This document shows positions 46,879 to 58,881 of a stretch of DNA of 64,000 nucleotides, piece by piece. Source of the stretch: Astropecten irregularis (Eukaryota > Echinodermata > Asteroidea > Paxillosida > Astropectinidae). The first letter of the stretch is position 1, and the number at the start of each line of letters is the position of its first letter. The DNA is taken from NCBI GenBank assembly GCA_963971285.1, contig OZ020255.1, forward strand, positions 19,561,046 to 19,625,045, written 5' to 3'. The position numbers and the translations under genes were made by a program. A model generated the notes under the pieces. The model made no database searches and was not told where the DNA came from. It saw only the letters and a program-made list of their open reading frames with translations.

Positions 46879-48084
46879 TTTGATTAGACGTGAACTTGTG
46901 ACTACTGATGAAGTCTTGCATTTCTTGACCCAAGATCAGCTTCTACATCCAGTCTTTGGTTGTTCAGATCGTTGAACTGGCATACCCTCAGGTCTGTTGA
47001 AGTTTTGATGACCACTTTCTTCACAAATCTCGTCATGAATTGACTGACCTATGGCGGCTGCAGCTGAGACAACACCTGGCTCCTCAAGACATCACTCTCC
47101 TCCATCAGCGATGCCAGCACTCGGGTATCAGCAGAGCCCCCAGTCCCTCTTCAGAGACTCTACGTAGCTGGTTCTTGGCAGACCTCTTCTACGGTGTCCA
47201 TGGGTTGGCTCCCACTATGTGCTGAGCTTGGAGTGCTGGTGACAATCTGCATGACATCTTTGAGAATACCATTTTTCTTTCTCGTGCAACACATGTACAA
47301 TTGGCTCATCTTTCTGGAGTTCCAATTTCAGACGGGTGAAAGTGGTATTGTCTGCTTCAGAAACAATTAAACCATTCAATTATCAGATAACATGAACATT
47401 TTCTTTCCATTCATAAAATTACAGACATGATAGAAGACATTCGTACACAAATGTAAAATTATAACATCACAATAAATATAAATACAAATTCCAAAATACA
47501 CATCAAATATAGAATTATAACATCACAGTAAATTTCCAAAGTACATATCAAATATGCACAGCATAAGTTAAGATAAAAAACCATATCCCACCTGACCCAA
47601 CACTACCCTATCTAGAAAAGGAACTGTTATAATGTTTAATAATAAAGCTTATTGTAGTCATCTCGAAGCGCTACATGAATTTCTTCAGCTTTTGTGCTTG
47701 TATTCTGGTCGGACTTTAGTTTGGAGGCTGCTTCGCCGGTTGCATAAGTAGTGGTTGATGTAGTGCTTTCTTCTTCTGTCCTCTTGTGGAGAACTGTGTT
47801 CTTGCCTGAGACTGCATCTCTCATCTTCTGTTTTGCTTCTTCTTCTTCCCTGTGAGTCTTAACGTTTGTTTCATCCTTTAGAATCAGCTTTATTCCTTTC
47901 ATAATACTTATTCCAATTTGCTTAGTTGACTATTCTTTTATTTGTCTATACCTCCATATGTAATTATTTTGTGTATATTTGTATCTTCTGAAAGGAATGA
48001 AATAAATTCTTCCTCTTCCTCCTCTCCTTTTCTTCTTCTGATCGAGTCGCTACACTACTCCTATCCATTGTTGCAGATAGATCC

Positions 48085-48330
48085 TTGACTGGGAAGTCAA
48101 GGCCATGAGGTCATTGTGTGTGCATGTATCTTCAAGCTCAGGGCAGACAAGAAGATGCTCCATGGTTTGTTGTTGCCCACATTGGCAGTTCTGGCTGTCA
48201 TTGGTGGCCTATTTTCTGACGGTTGGTTTTCCAGCCTAGTTACGTGCCAAGGTGATTCAGGCAGGACCAGAAGGGCCAGACCTCATTGGAGCCAGACGGA
48301 AGGGGCTCACTTGGGGTAAGAGTGATCCTG
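48085..48330 (-). pseudogene. Decayed non-LTR retrotransposon ORF2 3' end
   Basis: On the minus strand one frame gives NCQCGQQQTMEHLLVCPELE, the zinc-knuckle-like C-X-C-G...QTMEHLL-CP end of LINE reverse transcriptases. Upstream sequence matches only with stops and frame changes. It is not functional. Confidence 0.6.
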
Positions 48331-48665
48331 TGTTCAGTTTTATTTTGCTGAAGGCACACAATGACCAGGATGACTGCTTTTAGATGATGAAACCTATTTA
48401 CTTTCCTGCACTGCTCTCTTGGATGCTGGATTTGCTGTAGATTTCTTCTTGGGGATTGATTGTGTAGACGTAGTTTGTCCTCACAAAGTCTCTGCTCAGT
48501 GCTTGGTGAACACTGAATTCCAGTTGTCTTTCCATCCCATGCTCCTGATGTCATGTTTGATTTCTTCTTCTGTGGTCGGTTCAAATCCCCTTCGATCTGT
48601 CGTTTCTCTGAACGATGACCCTCTTCTTGTTGGAAGTACTCTAGCAATGTAGGCCACTGCTCTAA

Positions 48666-49174
48666 GGGGCCGTCCATAAAGTACGTACGCACGAAGGGGG
48701 GGAGGGGGGGTTGTTACCGATGCATACGCCATGCTTACAGGGGGGGAGGGGGGGTTAAGGCCAATGCGTACCGTACGCAAACGAAAAATTAGCATAGCAT
48801 TATCGCGCGAAAAGAGAGGTAAAAAACGTGAACAAAGTACCGGGATTGTTTTGGTTTTTTGGTTTTTTTCTTATTCAACGTGATAAAAAATAGTAAAACC
48901 CATCTGTCAATGCATAAAAACCTGTTAAACTTTAGCCATTCGTTTCAGAATTTGAAAGTGACGTCCCAATAACCGGCGGTACCGGCCCGGATTACGGTGA
49001 CATTTTAATGATGCTAAAGCAAGGGACCACGAGAAGTGAAAAACCTAATGTGGAACGCGTATGCGTACAGGGGGGGAGGGGGGGTTGGGACCACTGCGTA
49101 CGCCATGCGTACAGAGGGGGAGGGGGGGTCAAAAAAGTCGGCATTTCGTGCGTACGTACTTTATGGACGGCCCC
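48666..49174. mobile_element. PIF/Harbinger-like MITE with TAA target duplication
   Basis: Perfect 30-bp terminal inverted repeats beginning GGGGCCGTCCATAAAGTACG are flanked by TAA at 48663-48665 and 49175-49177. A 3-bp TWA duplication with GGG-starting ends fits PIF/Harbinger. Sub-terminal gggggaggggggg blocks and tgcgtacgccatgc repeats occur at both ends. There is no transposase ORF. Confidence 0.88.
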
Positions 49175-49543
49175 TAATAGCCTGTTCAAGGCCTATTATA
49201 GCGACAACCATCTTGTGCAACCATGCTTCAGTATCTTGTGACTTGCTGAACCAAAGATGCTTTGCACTAGTTTCAAGTCTTTGTGCCGCTTTGACGATTT
49301 CTCTAAATAATAGTCAGGGTTCTTACACTTTCTGAGCAAAAAAATTCAAGGACTTTTCCAGGACTTTCCAGGACTAAAATTGAAGAATTCCAGGACCTTC
49401 TCTAGTATAATGTGCCAACCAATTTGCCTACTTGAAAACTATATAGGGGTATTTAAAACATATTGTTAGTTCAACCACTTACAGAACATGTTGATAAATT
49501 TATTATCCACAAGTTACATGTACATACTTACAATGCAGTAAGT

Positions 49544-51187
49544 TTATGAATTCCTCATGGCACTAAGCTGAGATTCAATCTGCTTATCTAACTGTTCTAT
49601 CGATGCAATTTTGTCTTTTGCAGTCCGTCTTAAGCTGTTGCTCTTTGTAATTAATGTAAGCTGACCTTTTGCCTCTGCTTTGTCAGCATATTCATCTGCT
49701 GATTTTTGGAGGCTTTTCACGTCATTCTGTAGTCGGACTCGCTTTGCTTTGAGTTCCTCTAATTGCTCAACTGTTGCCTTCCTCTTATTATTATTCTTAG
49801 CTTTCTCTTCCTCCCTCTTCTTTTCATCAAGATACTGATGGTACCTTTGCCTTCCAGCTGCTGCATTTACAATCAACTTGTTCGTAAGAGAAATGTTTTT
49901 GATCCCGCCAACATATTTGATATGGTCAAACACTGCTCTCAAGCTGATTAGAGACTGTTCTTGCAGATTATCCTCTTCAACATGCTTGTTAATTGAGAAC
50001 CCTCTTTCAATTGAGGCTTGGCCATGGGACAGAATCAGTAACATGCTTACTGTCTTCCAAAGACTGCTGAATGCTGGCTTGCTTGTGAAAAAGGTGTAGA
50101 GCACTACATCCAGTCTCTCTGTCTGCTTGTCAAAGTTTGCCATCGCAGGGTCACTGGCTGCAGAGTCACATGCCTCTTCATACTGCCTGACTACATCATC
50201 TATGTCATGATCTTCAACCCTCTTAGCATCATGCAGTACAGACATCACACGTTTGAACTTTGAAGTTGCTCCATCCTTGTTCTTGACCATTTGCTTCGGG
50301 TCTAGACATGAGAGATTCCTCACTAGCGAATACTTCAACGGACATCTTTCAATGAGTTTTTTAGTCATAGTCGAAAGAAATTTCTTTGCGTCCATGTTGA
50401 ACTCTAACGCCTGCCTCTCACTGATCTTCTTCTTTGCCTTCAACTCTTGGATAAGCTTGGATGCATGAAATCCGATATCTATGCTGCTAATAGGCCGCTG
50501 AATGCTTTCATCATCTAAGTCAACCTTAATCAAATTGTAAGCTGAACTCACTGTTGCTTTGTCTAGTTTCAGAAACTTCTTCATGATACTGGATAACACT
50601 CTGGTTAGGTCATCTGCCATAAATGGCAGCATGGGTTTGTCTGTTTGATAATCCGTCAGGTAAGGGTTCACCATCTTTGCCACTGACAAGAAGAAGTGAA
50701 GTCTAGCAGGAAACAGTGCAACTTTTGTACACTTCTGTACAACCTCAAAGGATTTGTTTTTGGGGTTTGGGATTTCCTTCCCTTCCACTGCTTTTACATA
50801 CTTTACTGCAGACTCCCAGATCTCAAGGGCCCTCTCAGCCGGGGGAACGTTTTCCAGCCACCTAGTCTTGCAGAATCTAAGAGGCATGTCACTACAGCCA
50901 GTAACCTTCTGAAAGTCTTCTCTTCTTGCTGGGGAATCTTTGAAGAGGTAATACAATGATGAAAGAAAGTTTTCTACATCCCAATCTGCTGCTACTGCTC
51001 CTGTAACAAAGGCGCCATTGACAATGTGCAAACCACACGATCCAAGGTTTAGAACCTTTTGGCTCAGTTCAGTTTTATATTCAGTACCAAAGTCCTCATA
51101 CATGCGCCAATTAACATTTGGTCCATCCATTGAAATTTGTAACAACTTACTTAGTCCAACACTTTGAAGGACCTTTGTAGACGGAGA
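49544..51187 (-). mobile_element. Transposase-like ORF (hAT-type dimerisation region), 5'-truncated but open
   Basis: The frame is uninterrupted from 51187 to the stop at 49544, about 547 codons; the first ATG is at 51130. It starts in the middle of a conserved block (LLQISMDGPNVNW), so the N-terminal zinc finger and first part are missing. Landmarks are RFCKTRWLENVP, PFMADDLTRVL, and LSHGQASIERGFSINK, resembling the hAT C-terminal dimerisation segment with its ERxFS core. A Lys/Glu coiled-coil tail of about 110 residues follows. Sequence just upstream (51188-51382) belongs to a different frame or repeat. It could be a recently inserted truncated copy, or an exon of a larger or domesticated gene; no intact acceptor is obvious. 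Confidence 0.6.
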
Positions 51188-51964
51188 TCAGCACATCAGC
51201 TGGGGTGAAAGGCAGGTGGAGGTTGCCTTTAACTGCTGGTAGATGAAGATGATGGCAGAGGTCCGACAGAATGAAAACGACTGGATTCTCCTTCTTCTAC
51301 TCTCTCCTGAGGACGGCCAGAGTACACTGTCCGTAACGTCGAGATGACAGCTTCTCTCCGATTCTTTTTTAGAACCACACATCTAGGACAGAGTTTGTAC
51401 ATGGTGTCTCCGCAAACCTTACTTTCTTATGTTAATTCCACCATCTGACCATGCAAAGCTTCTAATCCTACTTGGATTCTCCTTCCTCACATACATGTAC
51501 TCTGCTACACCTGTACATGTGTATACCTATCATGACAGGTGCTTTGTCTGCAGATCGAAAGCAAAAGCAATTCTTCCATGGAATTTGCTTTTCTCTCAGT
51601 GCTTTGTCTAGAAGTTTGAAGATGTACATGTGCTATTTCTAGTCCCATGTTTACTGTTCATGTTCATGTTCATGCACATGTCCTATTTCTACTCCCATGT
51701 TTTTGGTACATTTGCTTTTTTCGAGTTCTGTGTTTACGTACATGCGCTATTTCTAATTTCCCATGTTTTTTCTGCATTGTACTATTTTTCTAGGGTAAAG
51801 TAAGGTTATTGTTTGAATTGTTAATTTAAGCCATTCCGTTGATCAAAACTTGAATGAAATTAATTAAGATGGCTATTGGAATGTGAAGTTGATCAGTTGT
51901 CATGTTGTAATTCAATAAATTATACAAAAGGTACATGTAGCTTTGTAGCATCAACATCGACTCT

Positions 51965-53620
51965 TTCTCTTGATCGAGAATGCCCTTACGGATGTCTACA
52001 AGTGATAGGAACAACTTTCAAGCATAAAACAGCAATATTGGTGTCTTAGAAGGCATTGGAATCGATTTTCTGAAACGTCAAAAAATGGTGAAAATTGACA
52101 AAAATGGCAAGGGGTACCCCTTACCGTTTTTGTCAATTTTGGCCAACAATTGACTTTTTCTGTAATTAATCGAGAATGCCCTAACGGATGTCTGCAAGTG
52201 AAAGGAACAACTTTCAAGCATAAAACAGCAATATTGGTGTCTTAGAAGGCATTGGAATCAATTTCCTGACACGTCAAAAAATGGTGAAAATTGAGGAAAA
52301 TGGCAAGGGGTACCCCTTACCGTTTTTGTCAATTTTGGCCAAAAATTGACTTTTTCTGTAATTCATCGAGAATGCCCTAACGGATGTCTACAAGTGATAG
52401 GAACAACTTTCAAGCATAAAACAACAATATTGGTATCTTAGAAGGCATTGGAATCAATTTCCTGACACGTCCAAAAATGGTGAAAATTGACAAAAATGGC
52501 AAGGGGTACCCCTTACCGTTTTTGTCAATTTTGGCAAAAAATTGACTTTTTCTGTAAATGATCGAGAATGCCCTAACGGATGTCTACAAGTGATAGGAAC
52601 AACTTTCAAGCATGAAACAGCAATATTGGTGTCTTAGAAGGCATTGGAATCGATTTTCTGAAACGTCAAAAAAATGGTGAAAATTGAGAAAAATGGCAAG
52701 GGGTACCCCTTGCCATTTTTGTCAATTTTGGCCAAAAATTTACTTTTTCTGTAAATGATCGAGAATGCCCCAACGGATGTCTACAAGTGATAGGAACAAC
52801 TTTCAAGCATGAAACAACAATATTGGTGTCTTAGAAGGCATTGGAATCAATTTCCTGACACGTCCAAAAATGGTGAAAATTGACAAAAATGGCAAGGGGT
52901 ACCCCTTACCGTTTTTGTCAATTTTGGCCAAAAATTGACTTTTTCTGTAAATGATCGAGAATGCCCCAACGGATGTCTACAAGTGGTAGGAACAACTTTC
53001 AAGCATGAAACAGCAATATTGGTGTCTTAGAAGGCATTGGAATCGATTTCCTGACACGTCCAAAAATGGTGAAAATTGACAAAAATGGCAAGGGGTACCC
53101 CTTACCGTTTTTTGTCAATTTTGGCCAAAAATTGACTTTTTCTGTAATTAATCGAGAATGCCCTAACGGATGCCTACAAGTGATAGGAACAACTTTCAAG
53201 CATATAACAGCAATATTGGTGTCTTAGAAGGCATTGGAATCGATTTCCTGACACGTCCAAAAATGGTGAAAATTGACAAAATGGCAAAGGGTACCCCTTA
53301 CCGTTTTTGTCAATTTTGGCCAAAAATTGACTTTTTCTGTAATTAATCGAGAATGCCCCAACGGATGTCTGCAAGTGATGGGAACAACTTTCAAGCATAT
53401 AACAGCAATATTGGTGTCTTAAAAGGCATTGGAATCGATTTCCTGACACATCAAAAAATTGTGAAAATTTACAAAAATGGAACCGTTTTTGTCAATTTTG
53501 GCCAAAAATTTACTTTTTCTGTAAATGATCGAGAATGCCCCAATGGATGTCGACAAGTGATAGAAACAACTTTCAAGCATAAAAACAGCAATATTGACGA
53601 AAACGGTAAGGGGTACTTTT
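51965..53620. repeat. 196-bp satellite array, about 8.5 copies, with internal palindrome
   Basis: The phrase cgagaatgccc recurs at 51975, 52171, 52367, 52563, 52760, 52956, 53153, 53348 and 53530, giving periods of 195-197 bp until a shorter final unit. Each unit contains AAGGGGTACCCCTT, a perfect 14-bp palindrome, within a longer imperfect hairpin (attgacaaaaatggc... / ...ccgtttttgtcaat). Small ORFs here are artefacts. Last-copy decay marks the right edge. Confidence 0.95.
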
Positions 53621-53624
53621 TCTC

Positions 53625-56600
53625 TAAAACTTTCTCTTCCCAAATCTCTTTTCTTGTAGCTGTTGCAGGACATAAGTGTGATGTCCTCTCAGAAGCCTTG
53701 AACAGCAATAATTAGAGGATCTGGGGAACAAAAGGTTTAATTATGGGTAACAAATGATGACAATTGTAAGGGGTAATGAAATTATAGTAGAATACAAATA
53801 TTAATACACATCTTGGAGACAATTTCAATCACAGTTTTAAAAATTGTTTTAATTGTTAATAATATTGTTCCAATCATGGTCTCCATCTTCACAAAAAAAT
53901 GATAACATTCCAAGAATCTTTATGAGACATGTCCCATATTTCATAAATGACAATGTACAATTATTGTCGGTGTCCCAACCCACATTTGTTTTTGTTCTCC
54001 TAAAATGTTAGAATTTGTGTTGTCAAGTCTGCTTATTCTCCTCAGTCAGGGGAATTAAAATGCTTTGAAACTTACAAGTATTCAGATTTGTGCATTTAAT
54101 AAGATGATAGTGTCAATAGAATTTCTATGCAGATATAAGTTTGGTGAATGTTTAATATGAAAACCAAAGAAAATGGCTCACTGCAGCGTAATCATATAAT
54201 ATAAGATCTTTCCTGATTTTCTCTCAATTATCACATTTTTTGGTTGCATTTTCAAATTTACTCAGAATGTAAACGTCATTGTGACATACCATGTCAACAT
54301 CATCTTTAAAAGAAAAAAAGAAAAATCATTTTCTGTTCATTTACAGCAGAAGTTGAAAGGAATGAGAACAAATTGAGTTATAAAGAACAGGTAAGTTTAC
54401 GACTGGTTACCAATTACAATTCCATGTAATGTAACAATGCGCATGACTGGTAGTCGACCATGAAATTCTGGGGGGTAATTTCCGCTCAACAGATCAATGA
54501 ACATCAAAGCAAATTATGCAAATTTACTTGCGTTGTAACCAACCTTTGCAAAATGTAATATTTATGAAACATTTTGTTTCAGGATCAAATGAATTCCAAT
54601 TTATTGTCTTTGTCATAATAGCTAATCTTTTGGCAGGGGCTGTGGCTTTTGGCTAGGTACTTAGCCACTTCTCATAACCTTTGTGTATAATATAAAGTCA
54701 TAGCCACATTAATTGGGACAAGGCCCAATAACAGAATTAAAAGGAACTTTGTTTTACACAAAATAATAACAATTAAACTGCATTCACAATCACTGGTATC
54801 CATGCATTGTTTAGGGGCATGGAACCAATTATAACTGGTACCCTTGCTTCCTGAGCGCGGGCGTGTACTGATGAACTTCTGTTGTGAATGAATTCTAGAA
54901 CATTATCATGTTGGAATGTACACGTAGATAATGTCTACTTAGTGGAAGTAAAAGCCTGCATGTACTATGCACTCATAATCTGTACTCAACTACACGTTGC
55001 CTTAATACCATAATATACAACAAAACAAAAGAGGAACACAAAAAAAGATTCCAAAGAAAACAGCACGCCTTTGTGACTCTTAAAAGCTTGCATGCAGGTA
55101 AACACACCATGCAGAAGCTACAAACCAGGCTATGCTTTACAGTGACATGATGTCACGTTGTAAAAATCTCCCACACAAAGTTGGGAATTATTGCCGAGAT
55201 ATGATGCAAGACTAATGATACACACACAAAAACAACATGGAAAAGAAGCGCTAAGTTAGTGAGTTTTTTTTAACGATTTTGACAACGATAACGCAATGAA
55301 TAAATATTCATGACCATCTACCAAACTACACCCTGCTATTTACACTCAAGTATAAAAGTTTTGTACAAAAACCGTGGACATTTGGACTCCCTCATGGCCG
55401 TGTGGGCCTTTTGTACTGATGACCCTCACTATTTGCTTGATACATGTACATGTGCACTTCCCCATGGAACCATACAGTTTTCTAGACCCATAGGAAAGTA
55501 CACACGTGTCAGCACATTGTGGCCTCATCAATACATACATCTATTACTGTGATACAATCCTGTCATGCTTCTCTGATCTGTTCACAAGATTTTAAAAAGA
55601 TGGTCGCGTCTGACACCAATGTGCATTGCACTCATGAGCCTTCATCCCCACAGTGCTTGATTGCAAGTAAAAGCCTCAGATAAATAGAAATCAGTTCTGC
55701 CTTTGAAGAACTTGCAAACCTAAGAAACATGAGTGGAGTGGTACACAGTCCTGAGCCTAGAACCTTAGCTTGGTTTGTTCCAAGCTTGGCCAGTCGGCTG
55801 AGAAACCCAAAATACCTCATGACATAGTGTTATTAACACTTCACAGTAGCCCTCCTTTCACTTCGCGGCTACACAGCACTAAGAGAGAGACACTTTGATA
55901 CTGGTTGGGCCAAGCCACTGAGAAGCCAGGCCAGACCAATGGGCTTTGCCTGGGGTTTTGTGCTTCTATGATCCCTAGCCTCGAACCATCATGCCCCTAC
56001 TTCAAGCCCCTGCTTTATCCTGGATCATAGTTGGCACTTCAATACCTGACTGACAGATTGAGTCCACATTGACCATGGACAGTATCCAAAAGCCAGGCTT
56101 GACTGATTTGAAGCAGCTCTATTGCATAGGAGATCAATGGTTACAAGGGGAGGATTTCAGGCCTGAAGATCTGGGCCTGACCTGGCTTTTTATCGGCTGA
56201 GCCCGACCAGTATTAGAGTTTCTTTCCCTAACCTAAACGGTGCAGATTAGAATAATGTTTTAAAAGTAAATGTACTCAGTTTGATCAAAATTCCCAAACA
56301 CTCTCTTCCACAGGCAATACATGTACATGTACAGCTTTCATGTCTATGTCAATCCGTGATGTAGATTCAACGTCAATATGCAAATCAGAATAGTCATGTA
56401 ACCAAGTAGCACAGTGACCCAAAATGAAAAAGATGTTTTGTTGGAAAGATGCAAAAGAATCCGACGTTTTTGGTAGAAAGAACAACACTGTTTTGGCAAC
56501 TTAAATGTGATATGCCACAGCAAAATAGCTAGAAATGTCGCAAAATGTAAAATTGCAATTTTACCACAACTGATTGAGCTAGAACAGAGGTTCCCAACAA

Positions 56601-58881
56601 TATGTCACACAATATGAAACCAGTACAGTTAGGTTGGTCGGCCACTTTCAGAAAAAAAGAAATCTCTGATGTGCTTCATACTATAAAAATTGACATTTCT
56701 TTGCTTGAGGTACAGCTGACTAACACCATGGCCCCATTTGTTAAATGCTCAGGATCCCAGATTTGCGGATCCATGTCCTATGCTGGGTACGCTAAAATGG
56801 GATCTGGATCAGAAGAATCCGTGATCTTGTGCGTTAAACAAACAGGCCCCAAGTTGCCAGTGAATGCCTGCTCCTACCACATGCTCCTAAGATCTTATCA
56901 AGTCCCATACAATTGACTAAATTGATATAGATTCTCTTATACCGGTACGTAAAAGGTGGACTTTTCAATGTCGCAAACAAAAAAATTACTAAATTAATAT
57001 GTAATGTTTGTATTCTTCTTATATACTGTACATATTACAAAAAAAAGATGACATTTTGTTCTTGCTACAAATTAAAAAAAACGAAAGTATTTTTGACTGT
57101 GGAAGCACTCAAAATGGAAAAGGTATCCATGCCATGGGATTTCTTATGTAATACTAAATTAGCATTTAGATGATGAATATTCATGAGATGCAAATGAGAA
57201 TGGAATTTTTCAATATGAAAAACCCAGACTGTTGACTGAACTGAGATACACAAATTAATATTCATTCCTTTAATGGCTCTAGACGTTTGACAATTTCCTA
57301 ATCTGACGCTTCAAAGGTTTCTGAGGAAAGCTGAAAGCAAAAGTTAATAAAGTGAAGATTGGATATATATACGTATTTAAAATAAAATCAAAACAAATTA
57401 GAATTTTGGTGATTTTTTCTCCTACAAAGTGGTCAAAGCAACTAACTGGGAGTAACTGGCACATTTCCAAAATAAAAAAGCCCAACTTATTTTTGTTTGG
57501 TTACATGTAATTTCAAAGCACCTATAAAATCAATTTCTACCAAACCAAGCCTACTCCCCCCCAAATAAAATGAAACATACATCATGAATAATTCATTCGA
57601 CCTTTGGCCTCTCACTTGATGAATATGCATTGAATAATAAACAGCTCAGACTACCAGTAGCTAGCTAGCGACACTGCAATAAGCCACACCCTAGGCGTAA
57701 TATAATTATGCACAGCTACTAAGCCACTGGCGACTGTTCTCCACAAAGTCAGTCTGAAATGGAGTCTAACTATGGACATTCTTGGGGATCAGTGTATGGT
57801 ACAAGATTCATGGAAAGATCAACAAATGACAACATTGGTTTTATTTTTTGGTTTTTCATACTAATGAGGGTTCCTAAACCACAGTGGATTAAACTTGTGC
57901 AGTAAATTCTGCAGAGTACTAACTTGCCCTGGCTATCTTCACAAACAATGGGACTATTGTTTCTTCTCATGCTTCTAAAGGTGGACAGAACTGATGTAAT
58001 CTCACTTCTGTTGTTAAAGTTTTGGCAAGGAATACTTAACAAGGATGTTTGAATGTACAATGATAAATACAAGCACTCAATACAATAGTAAGTAGATTAT
58101 GTTGTTCCCGTTGATCTAGTAATTGATCACTCTTCTATCAGGATTAATTAACACAAATTCTGTACATGTATGTCACCACATGAGGGCGCTTTCCATATGA
58201 ACAGGGGGAGATGGAGTAGGTCAGGATGGGACAGCATGATCCACTGAATGTGTCTGTTTTAGACTTGGTAGGCACGGGGTATGGTTTCCTGCATGGGGGT
58301 CAATTGTTACTGGCCAAGTCCAGTGGAATCTGCACACTACACATCAAAAAGTGTATGCTGCATGATATATTAAAACATTTCAAACTTGTGGGTCCCCCCC
58401 CCCCCCATAAAAAAAACATCGTTTGATGCCACTGTTTTGGGACAATTGAGGCGGTTAGTACCGAAAATTTCGGTAAACTAGTCTCATTTTATTCCAGAAA
58501 CAAAAAATTTGCATTTTCATGGGTAAAAATCGAAATACTGGTAAAACAAATCATGAAGTTACTGTCATCATCACCTGGCCAATATGTAAATTCAGTGAAT
58601 AAAGGAAAGATGGAAACGTAGAGTATTTTATGCCTAAGGATAAGAAACACTGTTTTGTGCTACACAAAATGATATGGTATGATCTCTCTTCACAATCTGA
58701 TTGGCTGATCTACGCACAAGATCTATGGAACATGAACCAATAACTATTTGCCTGATATTTCTTTCACTCCAGTTTGGCGGAGACCAAGATTTAAGTGAAT
58801 ATCTGTACTGAGTATGAAGTAAATAACATGAATATATTTGCCTAGATATGGAAGGGGAGTGACGTTGCTGTCTGTCATCGG
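53625..58881. other. Gene-poor interval downstream of LRRFIP (3' UTR and intergenic)
   Basis: No conserved coding sequence was found on either strand. It contains MITE copy 2 (55899-56212), AT-rich DNA, and a minus-strand AATAAA equivalent (TTTATT at 57840-57845), which could end the LRRFIP transcript about 1 kb past its stop codon. Confidence 0.45.
55899..56212. mobile_element. Foldback/MITE copy 2, inverted relative to 4-294
   Basis: TACTGGTTGGGCCAAGCCAC and GCTGAGCCCGACCAGTA are terminal inverted repeats. TA on both sides could be a TA target duplication. Interior blocks match copy 1 in the opposite sense. Confidence 0.7.

Larger units (their letters stand above)
45707..49543. other. Repeat-rich intergenic island downstream of the aldo-keto reductase
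   Basis: No conserved host gene was found. Contents listed separately: the 80-bp repeat with hairpin (46056-46170), a transposase remnant (46654-46878), a LINE remnant (48085-48330) and a Harbinger-like MITE (48666-49174). An 88-codon Glu/Lys-rich ORF at 47636-47902 (-) has no recognisable family, and I do not call it. Confidence 0.5.

Noticed and set aside
47636..47902. 88-codon Glu/Lys-rich ORF
   Set aside because: No recognisable domain, no splice context, and it lies in repeat debris; not supported as a gene.
51965..53620. CRISPR or ORF cluster
   Set aside because: It is a head-to-tail satellite; the short ORFs repeat with the 196-bp period.
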